Assembly: GCF_032017025.1 (NCBI RefSeq)
Contig: NZ_DALZQO010000002.1
Coordinates: 181,767-245,766 of the forward strand
Length of the DNA: 64,000 bases
Direction of reading: 5' to 3'
DNA from: Hydrogenoanaerobacterium sp032017025
Lineage (GTDB): Bacteria > Bacillota > Clostridia > Oscillospirales > Ruminococcaceae
Positions 16,892-25,700 of the stretch are shown piece by piece. Made by a program: the position numbers and the translations under genes. Positions within the stretch are counted from its first letter, which is position 1. Each line of letters starts with the position of its first letter. The notes below the pieces were generated by a model that was not told the DNA's origin, did not search any database, and saw only the letters and a list, made by a program, of their open reading frames with translations.

Positions 16892-17596
16892 CTATAACCC
16901 TGTTTTATGTCGCGAGATGTAACGGGAGTAAAGTTCAGAATTAACCTGCACCTTTCGATTAACCAAACGTAAAAAGCCTTCTTGATATAAAATATTCATT
17001 TGGCGGCTAATGGTAACCCGCGAACCTCCTACTATTTCACCCAGTTCTGCATGAGTATACTGCACTTTCAAATTAAGCCATCCCGGATCAGTAGCATCTT
17101 TGGTATTTACAGTGGCATAGAACAAGCGTAGTAAGCGATTTTTACACGAATTAAATGAAAGATTTTCAATTTCATATCGCAACATGAGCAGCTTATGGCA
17201 GAAGCTATGAGTAATCGTTCTACGAAACAGTTCGTTTTCCTTCATCAGACGATCACATTCATTTCCTGGAATCTGGTAGAAAATCGAATCTGTCTCTGCT
17301 TGTGAGTACAATCCAGAAGGTGTATTAAGAAAAAAAGGAGTTTCTCCAAAAAACCAGCCGCTTGTAAGATTATACAGCATCTTACAGCTACCATCTTCAC
17401 TGGTCATATAATGCTTAGAGCGACCCTGATGGATGTAATAGATATAGCTTAGTTCTTGCCCGGGAGCACAGAAAATTTCCTTGGCAGGTACATGTATGTG
17501 TTTCGAAATCGGCGTTAAAATGTCATCCAATTTTTTATCAAACAAATTAGGAGTAGTTAATGTGCTGCGACCATGCTGTTCCAAAAAACGTTCCAC
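16892..17596 (-). CDS. Crp/Fnr-family transcriptional regulator
   Basis: A 234-residue regulator with an N-terminal cyclic-nucleotide-binding-like beta barrel (about 20-140) and a C-terminal winged helix-turn-helix (YTHAELGEIVGGSRVTISRQ near 180-200). No N-terminal cysteine cluster is present, so it is not an oxygen-sensing Fnr. The GTG start at 17596 is the first possible codon after an in-frame TAA. A consensus promoter lies at 17652-17680. It is divergent from the DHDPS/TRAP operon, whose upstream region holds TGTA-N7/8-TACA palindromes, and probably activates it with a small-molecule effector. Confidence 0.88.
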   Translation of the reverse strand: MERFLEQHGRSTLTTPNLFDKKLDDILTPISKHIHVPAKEIFCAPGQELSYIYYIHQGRSKHYMTSEDGSCKMLYNLTSGWFFGETPFFLNTPSGLYSQAETDSIFYQIPGNECDRLMKENELFRRTITHSFCHKLLMLRYEIENLSFNSCKNRLLRLFYATVNTKDATDPGWLNLKVQYTHAELGEIVGGSRVTISRQMNILYQEGFLRLVNRKVQVNSELYSRYISRHKTGL

Positions 17597-17651
17597 CTTT
17601 TATTCAATTTGACCAATACAGTCTAGAAACAAACGACATATTTTTATTAAT

Positions 17652-17680
17652 ATTATAATACGAAAGCAGCTTAAGTGCAA
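17652..17680 (-). promoter_or_regulatory. sigma-A-type promoter of the Crp/Fnr gene
   Basis: On the minus strand TTGCAC (17680-17675) and TATAAT (17657-17652) are separated by 17 bases, about 55 bases upstream of the GTG start. This is a near-consensus housekeeping promoter. Confidence 0.75.
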
Positions 17681-17784
17681 GAGCTTAGAAGAATCCATCC
17701 TATTTGCTTGTAGAATTTTTGACAATATTTTTGTTCAAAAGGCCAACACCTAACTGTGTATAGTTAACAAGTCTGCAAAAAAAT

Positions 17785-17803
17785 CATGTATATAACTTAC
17801 ATG
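17785..17803. promoter_or_regulatory. second candidate Crp-type palindrome
   Basis: CATGTA and TACATG stand as inverted repeats around 7 bases. The TGTA-N7-TACA core resembles the larger palindrome at 17854. It lies in the middle of the divergent region and may be an auxiliary operator. Confidence 0.35.
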
Positions 17804-17853
17804 AATGAGATGAAAAATATTGAAATAACTATATAAATGAAACAATGTGTGCT

Positions 17854-17871
17854 TTGTATCAATTGATACAA
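17854..17871. promoter_or_regulatory. perfect 18-bp palindrome, candidate Crp/Fnr operator
   Basis: TTGTATCAATTGATACAA is a flawless palindrome. Its centre lies about 50 bases upstream of a TATAAT at 17909-17914 whose matching -35 region (CTGAAC) is poor, so the centre falls near -58 to -60. That is close to the -61.5 position of class I Crp activation. The nearest regulator gene, divergent, is of the Crp family. Confidence 0.6.
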
Positions 17872-17981
17872 CATGAGCTATGTTACTGAACTACCGCAAT
17901 TCGGCAACTATAATGAAATCAAAGCAAACTTCTGCTTAGTATTTGTATTAACACTGTGCAACATGAAGGGAGAATTCTATT

Positions 17982-18893
17982 ATGGTGAGGCCTACAGGTT
18001 CTTGGGTAGCAATGCCTACCCCATTTGGTAAAGACGGAAAAGTTGATTTTGGTGCATTTAAGGTGCTGATTGATCGTCAAATTCAGTACGGTACTTCGGA
18101 ACTGTTTGTATTGGGTTCTGCGGGCGAAACTACTTTACTGAGCATAGACGAAAAAAAGGATATCATCCGCAATGTCATTAAAATGACAAAAGGTCGTATT
18201 CCTGTATTTTTCGGCTGTGCCGCAGCAAGCACCGAAGGAAGTGTAGAACTTGCAAAATTCTGTGAAGCAGAGGGTGCTGACGGACTGATCTTTACCGTTC
18301 CTCCTTATGTGCTGATTCCTCAAAACGCTGCTTTTGTACACATGGATACCTGTATGAGCGCCACGAAGCTACCCTGCGGAATTTACAATAATCCATCTCG
18401 TTTGGGCGTAAACTTAGAGCCGGAAACAATCAAAAAATTGTCCGATCGGCACGATAACTTCGTATGTGATAAAGAAGCTATGGCAAATGTAAGTCAACTG
18501 GTGCAGGTAAAACGTCTATGCGGAGATAAAATTAATATTCTTTGCTGTGATTTTCCCAAATACTCCATTGTTATTCCTACATTGGCAGTTGGTGGCCATG
18601 GTACCGCAAACATTGGCGGTAATATCATTCCGGAAGAGGCCGCAAAATACTCTCGCCCTTGGACAAGCGTAGAAATTATGGAGGAGTGCCGTGAAGAATA
18701 CTTTAAATGGTTCCCTCTGCTTACAGAGTTATATCGTTTGTCCAATCCAATTGTTATAAAAGCTGCTCTTAATATTTTGGGTCTTCCCGGCGGATCTCTG
18801 CGTAAACCTTATCTTGATTATGCAGGGCCTCATTTTGACGAGCTGCGCAATATGATGGATGAAATGGGCGTTATTAAAAAGTACAGTGTATAA
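17982..18893 (+). CDS. dihydrodipicolinate synthase (DapA)/N-acetylneuraminate lyase superfamily protein
   Basis: A 303-residue TIM-barrel class I aldolase. The Schiff-base lysine is Lys164 (NFVCDKEAM), the proton-relay tyrosine is Tyr135 (GIYNNPSR), and the substrate carboxylate loop is GSAGETTLLS near residue 46. These enzymes cleave or form 2-keto acids, usually releasing pyruvate. GAAGGGAG precedes the ATG. It is the first gene of an operon with a flavoprotein, a DUF296 protein and a TRAP transporter, so a catabolic lyase acting on an imported keto acid is more likely than lysine synthesis. The substrate is not known. Confidence 0.88.
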   Translation: MVRPTGSWVAMPTPFGKDGKVDFGAFKVLIDRQIQYGTSELFVLGSAGETTLLSIDEKKDIIRNVIKMTKGRIPVFFGCAAASTEGSVELAKFCEAEGADGLIFTVPPYVLIPQNAAFVHMDTCMSATKLPCGIYNNPSRLGVNLEPETIKKLSDRHDNFVCDKEAMANVSQLVQVKRLCGDKINILCCDFPKYSIVIPTLAVGGHGTANIGGNIIPEEAAKYSRPWTSVEIMEECREEYFKWFPLLTELYRLSNPIVIKAALNILGLPGGSLRKPYLDYAGPHFDELRNMMDEMGVIKKYSV

Positions 18894-18926
18894 AATCAGA
18901 TAAATGATGTAAGGATGTGAACAACA

Positions 18927-20285
18927 ATGGGGGAACGGCTTGTCGTAATCGGTGGCACTGCCGCAGGATTAAGCGCCGCTTCAAAAGCAAAACGCACCTG
19001 CTCAGATATGGATATCACTGTGTATGAAAAGACCGGATTTGTAAGTTACGGCTCCTGCGGATTGCCTTATTTTGTGGGAGACATGATTCCTAAGCCAGAA
19101 GATCTGGTTTCGCTTACAGTGGAAAACCTTCGTGACAAACGAGGTATTCATGCTCACATCAATCACGAAGTTACTGAGATTGATCGGCAGCAACGCCTTG
19201 TTAAAGGCATAAACCTTAATACAGGAGCCACCTTTGAAACTCCATATGATAAGCTCGTTATTGCTACAGGCGCAGTGCCTATTCGCCCCCCCATAACGGG
19301 CATAGAGGCTCAAGGAGTGCACATTCTTCGTACGGTAGAACATGGAATCGACATCAAAGAAGCTATAGCAAAAGGAGCCAAAAGAGTTGTTGTAGTGGGC
19401 GGCGGGTTTATTGGGCTAGAGATGGCCGAACAGCTAACCAACGCAGGTGTAAAAGTAGTTCTGGTAGAAGCCATGCCTCGCCTTCTTCCTGTATTGCCAG
19501 AAACCTATGCTTCTATAATTCAAAAAGAACTGGAAGGCAATGGTGTCGAAGTTATATTAAATGAGCGGGTTGCGGCAATCGAATCTGAAGAAGGCAGGGT
19601 AAAAGGTGTGTGCCTAAGCGACGGACGCAGGTTTGAGGCAGAAATTGTATTGCTTTCAACCGGTGCGGCGCCAAACTCGAAACTTGCTGCCGATTGCGGC
19701 TTGGAACTTGGGTTAAAAGGTGCAATTGTGGTAGATGACGCTATGCACACATCAGATCCGAATATTTTTGCATGCGGTGACTGTGTACAGATGCGAAATA
19801 TCATAACAGGAAAAACCTGTTATGTACCGCTGGGTACTACCGCCAACAAACAAGGACGTGTAGCAGGTGCTGCAATCGCAGGCGAGAAAGCTTCTTTCCC
19901 GGGTGTTCTTGGGTCTCAGGTTACAAAGATTTTTGATTTATATGTCGCTGCCACCGGTTTGTCGCTAAACGAAGCTCTGGATGCAGGCTATGATGCAGTA
20001 TCCTCCAGTATTATGAAAGGGGATCGTGCTTCCTACTATCCCGGCAGTGCTGATAACTATATCACTCTTGTTTTTGAAAGAAAAGGTGGCCGTTTGCTAG
20101 GTGCTCAGGGTGTAGGAAGTTTCTCGGTAGCTGGCAGAATGAATGTATTTGTTGCAGCTATTACCGCCGGAATGACTGTAGAACAGTTGAACGACCTGGA
20201 TTTGGTATATTCCCCCTCGGTAGCACCTGTGTATGATCCTATTCTCATTGCTGCGAGCCAAGCATTGAAAAAAGTGACACCCTAA
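18927..20285 (+). CDS. CoA-disulfide reductase / NADH oxidase-like FAD flavoprotein
   Basis: A 452-residue pyridine nucleotide-disulfide oxidoreductase. It has an FAD motif at residues 8-16 (IGGTAAGLSAA), the single redox cysteine Cys44 in YGSCGLPYF as in CoA-disulfide reductase and NADH oxidase/peroxidase, the NAD motif VVVGGGFIGLEMAEQL near 155, the second FAD motif IFACGDC near 280, and a C-terminal dimerisation domain. It lacks a rhodanese extension. It probably reduces a low-molecular-weight disulfide or another acceptor in the cytoplasm. Second gene of the DHDPS/TRAP operon; its exact job in an organic-acid pathway is unclear. Confidence 0.88.
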   Translation: MGERLVVIGGTAAGLSAASKAKRTCSDMDITVYEKTGFVSYGSCGLPYFVGDMIPKPEDLVSLTVENLRDKRGIHAHINHEVTEIDRQQRLVKGINLNTGATFETPYDKLVIATGAVPIRPPITGIEAQGVHILRTVEHGIDIKEAIAKGAKRVVVVGGGFIGLEMAEQLTNAGVKVVLVEAMPRLLPVLPETYASIIQKELEGNGVEVILNERVAAIESEEGRVKGVCLSDGRRFEAEIVLLSTGAAPNSKLAADCGLELGLKGAIVVDDAMHTSDPNIFACGDCVQMRNIITGKTCYVPLGTTANKQGRVAGAAIAGEKASFPGVLGSQVTKIFDLYVAATGLSLNEALDAGYDAVSSSIMKGDRASYYPGSADNYITLVFERKGGRLLGAQGVGSFSVAGRMNVFVAAITAGMTVEQLNDLDLVYSPSVAPVYDPILIAASQALKKVTP

Positions 20286-20299
20286 GAAGGAGGCCCTTA

Positions 20300-20701
20300 A
20301 TGGATAAAGTGTATAAGATTATCATCGATAAAGACGAGCACATCAAGACAAAAATACAGGAATATGTTCTAAGTAAAGGTTGGGAAAGTGCCTATATAAG
20401 CGGGGCTATAGGTTCAGTCAAAGAATTGGTGTTAACTGCACCGGAAAACAACGAACTTCCTCCCAAAGTAGGAAAAGTAATTTGTCGCGGTCCCGGCGAA
20501 GTCCTTGCCTTTACAGGAGAAATTATGCCCATGAATAAGATAGACTCGTCTCTTAAAGCGGTGTATCATGATACTTCCTCCCCGCTGTTTATTCATATCC
20601 ATGCGTCAGTAGCGGTTGCCGGCGGCCATGTATATGGTGGAGGATTTCATGAAGGGTGCGCCTTTCGCAGCTTAAAGGTATACATTCAGCCTATTGACTG
20701 A
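20300..20701 (+). CDS. PPC/DUF296 domain protein
   Basis: A 133-residue single-domain protein. The PPC fold is recognised by the C-terminal histidine-rich core LFIHIHASVAVAGGHVYGGG and the preceding FTGEIMP; such histidines bind metal in family members. Best known as the DNA-binding partner domain of plant AT-hook proteins, it also occurs free in bacteria inside organic-acid operons, where its role is unsettled. AAGGAGG precedes the ATG, 14 bases after the flavoprotein stop. No AT-hook is present, so an enzymatic or ligand-binding role is more plausible here than gene regulation. Confidence 0.85.
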   Translation: MDKVYKIIIDKDEHIKTKIQEYVLSKGWESAYISGAIGSVKELVLTAPENNELPPKVGKVICRGPGEVLAFTGEIMPMNKIDSSLKAVYHDTSSPLFIHIHASVAVAGGHVYGGGFHEGCAFRSLKVYIQPID

Positions 20702-20763
20702 CCCTGTATACTCTGTAGTACAATAGAAGTGCACGATTCACATAAAAGTATTGGAGGATTATT

Positions 20764-21792
20764 ATGAAAAAGATATTTGCTTTACTTATGGCATGTACTC
20801 TAAGTCTATCTTTATTTGCATGTAGTGGTTCGGGTAATTCAAATAATAACGGCGAAAACACCGGTAGCGGTAAAAACGGTGTTAAAAAATACTCTGTAGC
20901 CAGTGGTTCTGTTGGTGGCAACTTCTATCTGATCGGTGGTGGTGTTGCTACAGCTATAAATGGACATGCTCCTGACAAATTCATGTTTACATCCGAAACT
21001 ACCGGCGGCAGTACAGCTAACCTTACTATGCTGCAAAATAGCGACGCAGAATTGGGTATCGCTATGACTTCGTCATTAAGTGAAGCTGCTGAAGGTAAGG
21101 CTGACTGGACAAACGGTAAACCCTTAGATAACCTTCGCAGTGCACTTGCACTTTACCCCTCATGGCTGACTATCTACACTTTAGATAGCTCAGGCATCAA
21201 ATCGTTGTCTGATTTGAATGGAAAAATTGTAGGTCTGGGTTCAAAAGGTATGGCAATGGATTCTGTTTTCCGTCAGTTCTTGGAAAGCCGAGGCATTACA
21301 CCGAAACAGATACACAACGATGGACACAGCGCTACTGCCAGCGCACTCGACAACGGTGTTATTGATGCAGCTATTCTATTTTCATATCCTCCTTTTGCTG
21401 CAATTAGTGAGCTGGAAAGCACGAAGGCTTTGTGTTTTGTACCTCTATCTGAAGAAGAGCAAGCTGCTCTGGTAGATACTTATAGCTTTTATAAAGCAGA
21501 TGATATGCCTGGTGGCTCTTACAAAGCAGCCCCCGAAGATATCCGCAGTGTGTCGGAATGGAATATGCTGGCAAGCAGCAGTAGTGTTTCTGCCGATGAT
21601 GTTTACCTTATGGTTAAAACACTTTGCGAAAATCAGGACGATATGATTGCCGTTCACAGCAGTTGTTCCTACATGACAGCTGAAAATACTTTGAATTCTA
21701 ATATTCCGTTACATGCAGGCACTGTCCGTTATTTGAAAGAGGTTGGTATTGAGGTTCCGAATGAGCTGATCCCGCCTGAATATACCGAATAA
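20764..21792 (+). CDS. TAXI-family TRAP transporter solute-binding lipoprotein
   Basis: A 342-residue extracytoplasmic receptor. Signal peptide with lipobox LFAC (Cys about residue 20) followed by a Gly/Asn/Ser linker. The mature part has the TAXI layout (YSVASGSVGGNFYLIGGGVA near residue 45, TTGGSTANLTMLQNSDAELGI near 85). TRAP receptors bind organic acids and hand them to a sodium-driven permease. GGAGG precedes the ATG. It lies 27 bases before the fused permease gene and depends on it. Confidence 0.9.
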   Translation: MKKIFALLMACTLSLSLFACSGSGNSNNNGENTGSGKNGVKKYSVASGSVGGNFYLIGGGVATAINGHAPDKFMFTSETTGGSTANLTMLQNSDAELGIAMTSSLSEAAEGKADWTNGKPLDNLRSALALYPSWLTIYTLDSSGIKSLSDLNGKIVGLGSKGMAMDSVFRQFLESRGITPKQIHNDGHSATASALDNGVIDAAILFSYPPFAAISELESTKALCFVPLSEEEQAALVDTYSFYKADDMPGGSYKAAPEDIRSVSEWNMLASSSSVSADDVYLMVKTLCENQDDMIAVHSSCSYMTAENTLNSNIPLHAGTVRYLKEVGIEVPNELIPPEYTE

Positions 21793-21819
21793 TTCAGCGA
21801 GATTTTAGAGGAGGACATT

Positions 21820-22779
21820 ATGGCTGCTGAACAAAAGCTTGTATCCAGTAAGTACGATTTTTTTAAAAAATATTTTGTAATTACGCTTTCCGTATTCACC
21901 GGTTTGCTCCATATTGGAAATTTCACATTTTGGCCAATGGAAAGTATCCGGTTTTACGCATGGCACCTCACCTTGGGCCTAATATTTGTATTTTTGTATG
22001 TGCCTACAGATAAGAAAAACCCCAAGCGTTTTCTCTGGTTGGACTGGACCTTTATAATACTAACCGCTGTGGTAGGCTTGTATGTAATAGTTACTTTTGA
22101 TACATTTATTGTTACCATGCAGACGAACGCGCTCAGCACTATTATAATCGTGTTTGGTATAATCATTACGCTGATTGTCCTAGAAGCATCGCGTCGAGTA
22201 CTGGGAATGGTGCTGCCCATTATCGCAATTTTTACTATTATCTATGCACTTTTCGGTGGTAATCTGCCCGGCATTTTGGGACATAGAGGCTACAATTTTT
22301 CTCGCGTAATTGCCACTATTTTTAGTGATCAGGGTCTTCTTGGCACACCCATTGGTGTTTCTGCTTCCAACGTATTCTTGTTCTTGTTGTTTGGCGCCTA
22401 TCTTGCTGTTTCAGGCGCCGATAAAATTTTCCAAGATATTGCCATTGCTCTTACCGGACGCAATCGTGGCGGACCGGCAAAAATGGCTGTTGTAGCCAGT
22501 GCTTTGTTTGGTATGATTTCTGGCAGTGCTGTTGCAAACGTAGTGAGTACCGGCTCTTTTACGATTCCCCTTATGAAAAGGCAAGGGTATTCAAACCGTT
22601 TTGCTGGCGCTGTAACCGCAGTGGCTTCTACCGGTGGCCAGATTATGCCCCCTATTATGGGCGCTGCGGCATTTGTATTGGCCGATATCGCCGGTGTAGG
22701 ATACGGACAAGTTTGTATTGCCGCACTGTTGCCCGCCTTGATGTATTATGTAACTGCAAAAAGTATAAGCATGTTTTAA
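21820..22779 (+). CDS. TRAP transporter fused permease (DctQM-type), 3' truncated
   Basis: The first about 310 residues of a 4TM-plus-12TM fused permease used with TAXI receptors. The small-subunit-like helices come first (residues 20-150), then the DctM part with GASDKIF-like loop and the conserved GMISGSAVANVVSTGSFTIP near 230 and GGQIMPPIMGAAAFVLA near 275. Full-length homologues have over 600 residues. At about 22,755-22,765 the sequence leaves the family and a glycosidase reading frame begins, so the last residues (TAKSISMF) are not native. AGGAGG precedes the ATG. Confidence 0.85.
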   Translation: MAAEQKLVSSKYDFFKKYFVITLSVFTGLLHIGNFTFWPMESIRFYAWHLTLGLIFVFLYVPTDKKNPKRFLWLDWTFIILTAVVGLYVIVTFDTFIVTMQTNALSTIIIVFGIIITLIVLEASRRVLGMVLPIIAIFTIIYALFGGNLPGILGHRGYNFSRVIATIFSDQGLLGTPIGVSASNVFLFLLFGAYLAVSGADKIFQDIAIALTGRNRGGPAKMAVVASALFGMISGSAVANVVSTGSFTIPLMKRQGYSNRFAGAVTAVASTGGQIMPPIMGAAAFVLADIAGVGYGQVCIAALLPALMYYVTAKSISMF

Positions 22780-25700
22780 ACAGCGCGACAGCACCAACGG
22801 TTACCGCGGAGTTTGCGGAAGCGGACAGTGTAACGGTAACACAGGCGGCGACGGTTCCCGGAACAGCGATTGTTTCGGTGAAAAGCGGAGCAACCACAAC
22901 CGATTATACCATTGAGTTCAGCTTGTTCAATGGTGATTTGGCCAATTTAAAAATGCCTGAAATTGAGCAAGTAAAGGTTAGTGATGGTTTTTGGAAAGAG
23001 AAGCTTACTCTTTTTGAAGATGTCACGATAGAACATGTATTTGATAATTTTGAACGTACAGGTACCTTAGAGAATTTTAAAAAAATAGGGCAGCCCGGGG
23101 CACGCCCCTCCGGCAGTACCGACCCTTGGAACGACGGTCTGCTTTATGAGACCATTCGCGGCGCCAGCGATTTTATGCGTGCAAATCCGAATTCGGAGCA
23201 ATATAGACAGCTGAAAAAACGGATTGATGGCTATGTGGATATTATCTATGATGCGTCCATGGAAAGCGCAAATGGCTATTTGAGCAGTTGGGCAATGATG
23301 GAGCGTGCGGGAAAATATTTCGATGAAACCGGAAATGCAAGATGGTATCATGACGCGTACAATTTTGGCTGTTTGGCCGAAGCAGCGGTTCACTATTACA
23401 AAGCGACGGGGAATACCAAGCTGCTCTATGTCGCAACACGCTTCGCTGAATTTCTGGTGGACAACTACGGCTATGGGCTGAAAGCCGATGGCACACAGAA
23501 AATCAATATGATTCCTTCTCATGAGGGGCCGGAGGAGATGCTGCTCAAGCTGTATGAGCTTTATCGAGATGAGCCGGAGTTAAAATCAACGGTTGCCCAA
23601 TATGATGCAAGCAGGACAATGAGCATTGACGAAAATGAGTATGCAGATCTGGTGAAATTCTGGATTGAGAATCATGGAAATTATGACAACCGCGTCAATG
23701 GTACGAACTATGGTGAATACGCGCAGGATCATGCCAGGTATTTTGACCAGGATGTTGCTGCCGGGCATGCCGTGCGAGCAAATCTTTTTTACACTGGTAT
23801 GGCAGCTGCGGGACGTGAATTTGGTGATTATACTTATTTGGATACGGCGCAGAAGCTTTGGAGAAATATCGTTGACAAGCAGATGTACATTACTGGCGGC
23901 GTAGGTGCACAGGGCGCTGATGAAGCCTATGGACCTAACTATGATCTGCCCAACAACGGTTATTGTGAAACCTGCGCACAGGTAGCAATGGGCTTTTTCA
24001 GTGAACATATGGCATTGGCGTTTGCAGATTCTCAATATGCCGATCTTGTAGAAAAATATATCTATGATGGTGTTCTGGGTAGCGTAGGCGAAAAAGGAGA
24101 TACGTTCTATTACCAGCAGCCGCTGACAGACAAGAACAGAGGACGCTGGAGCTGGATTGACCATACCCCTTGCTGCCCCCCGATGTTCTTAAAGTTTTAT
24201 GGTGAGCTGCCCTCTTATATTTACGCTTATGACGGAAGCGAAGTTTATGTCAATCAGTTTATTTCCAGTAAGCTTGAACTAGACGGAGTCACTGTAGAAC
24301 AGAAATCGCAAATGCCTTGGGGTGGAAAAACAACTCTGACCGGAAAAGGCGTTTCCGCATTCCACATCCGTTTGCCCGAGTGGGCGGAGTCGGAGCGTAT
24401 TGCCATTTCTGTAAATGGCAAACCCTATGCATATACCACCAAAAATGGCTATGCAGTGGTTTCAGCCAAAGATGGAGAAACGGTTGAAGTCGAATTCCCT
24501 ATGGAAGCGCGTCGGGAATATTCCGATGAAAATGTAGTTTACAACCGTGGCAAGGTAGCACTTGCTTATGGACCGCTGGTCTACTGCGTTGAGAGCAAAG
24601 ACATTCCGCTTTATGTGCCGGGCTTCAATAAAGGCGACGGAAACATTGGTATACCGGCGGATGCTGTGTTGAGCACGAAACTTGAGCCTGATCTGCTAGG
24701 TGGCGTGGTGACAATCGGCTTTGAGGGACAGTACTATGATTCCAACGGCGAACTGCGCAGTATGTCGGCAAAAGCAATTCCTTTCTTCGCCCGATCAAAC
24801 AGGGGCAGCGCCTCCACTTTTGTGTGGATAGACGAAGATGTAAAGCAAAGCGGCGGTAAGATGAAACGCTGGCTTTCTTCCGCAAGCAGTACACGGGATA
24901 ATGCAAATACTGCAGCAGCCGCATTTGATGGAAATACGGACACCTACTGGGCAGCAGGCGGCCCGGATATACCGCAGGCGCTGATCGTTGACCTTGGTGA
25001 GTTAAAGCAGGTTGAACAAGTCAAGACGACCTTTACGAGCGCACAGGCATGGAAATATCAAGTGCTTTATTCTGCCGACGGAGAAAACTGGAACCTGTTT
25101 GCAGATAATGCAAGCAATGCGGTTAATCAGCAGGTATATACCGATACAGGGCTTCAAGAGGCTCGCTACATAGCAGTCAAGTTTGTAGAATCTGCAGGTG
25201 TTGGTTATATTTCTGTACAGGAAATAGCAGTAATGGAGCAGGGCTCTAGCCAGAATATTGCTAAAAATAAGATGTGTGCAGCATCCTCCGTTGCCAATGT
25301 AGGGGATTCGGTATTCGCCATGATTGATGGAGACAAGCAGACACGCTATTGTCCGCCAGGTGAAGCAAAACCGCAATCTCTCACAATGGATATGGGTGAG
25401 CTTACACAGATTACTGGAATGAAGATTCTTTTTGAGAAACCCACAGCGTGGACCTATCAGATTGAACTCTCCGAAGACGGAAATAAATGGACGCCATACA
25501 TCAGTGAAACTTGGAACATGTCTGAAGATGATGAAGAAAAAGTTATAGAAAAAGAAGCGACAGGGCGTTACGTACGCCTAACAATCAGCGGAGCCACCGG
25601 TGGCGTATGGGCAAGTGTGTGGGAGTTTGATGTGCAGACGAAAGAACCCACAAGAGATATTTTTGACGCTTTATTGGGACAAACTGCTGATATGGAAGCT

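Larger units (their letters stand above)
17597..17981. other. divergent promoter region between Crp regulator and DHDPS/TRAP operon
   Basis: A 385-base non-coding AT-rich stretch containing the minus-strand promoter at 17652-17680, two palindromes (17785-17803 and 17854-17871) and a TATAAT at 17909-17914 for the plus-strand operon. No coding frame seen. Confidence 0.7.

Noticed and set aside
22713..22754. Start of the GH127 gene at the upstream methionine
   Set aside because: Those codons lie inside the TRAP permease coding sequence in another frame and have no ribosome site or signal peptide; the gene is 5' truncated instead.
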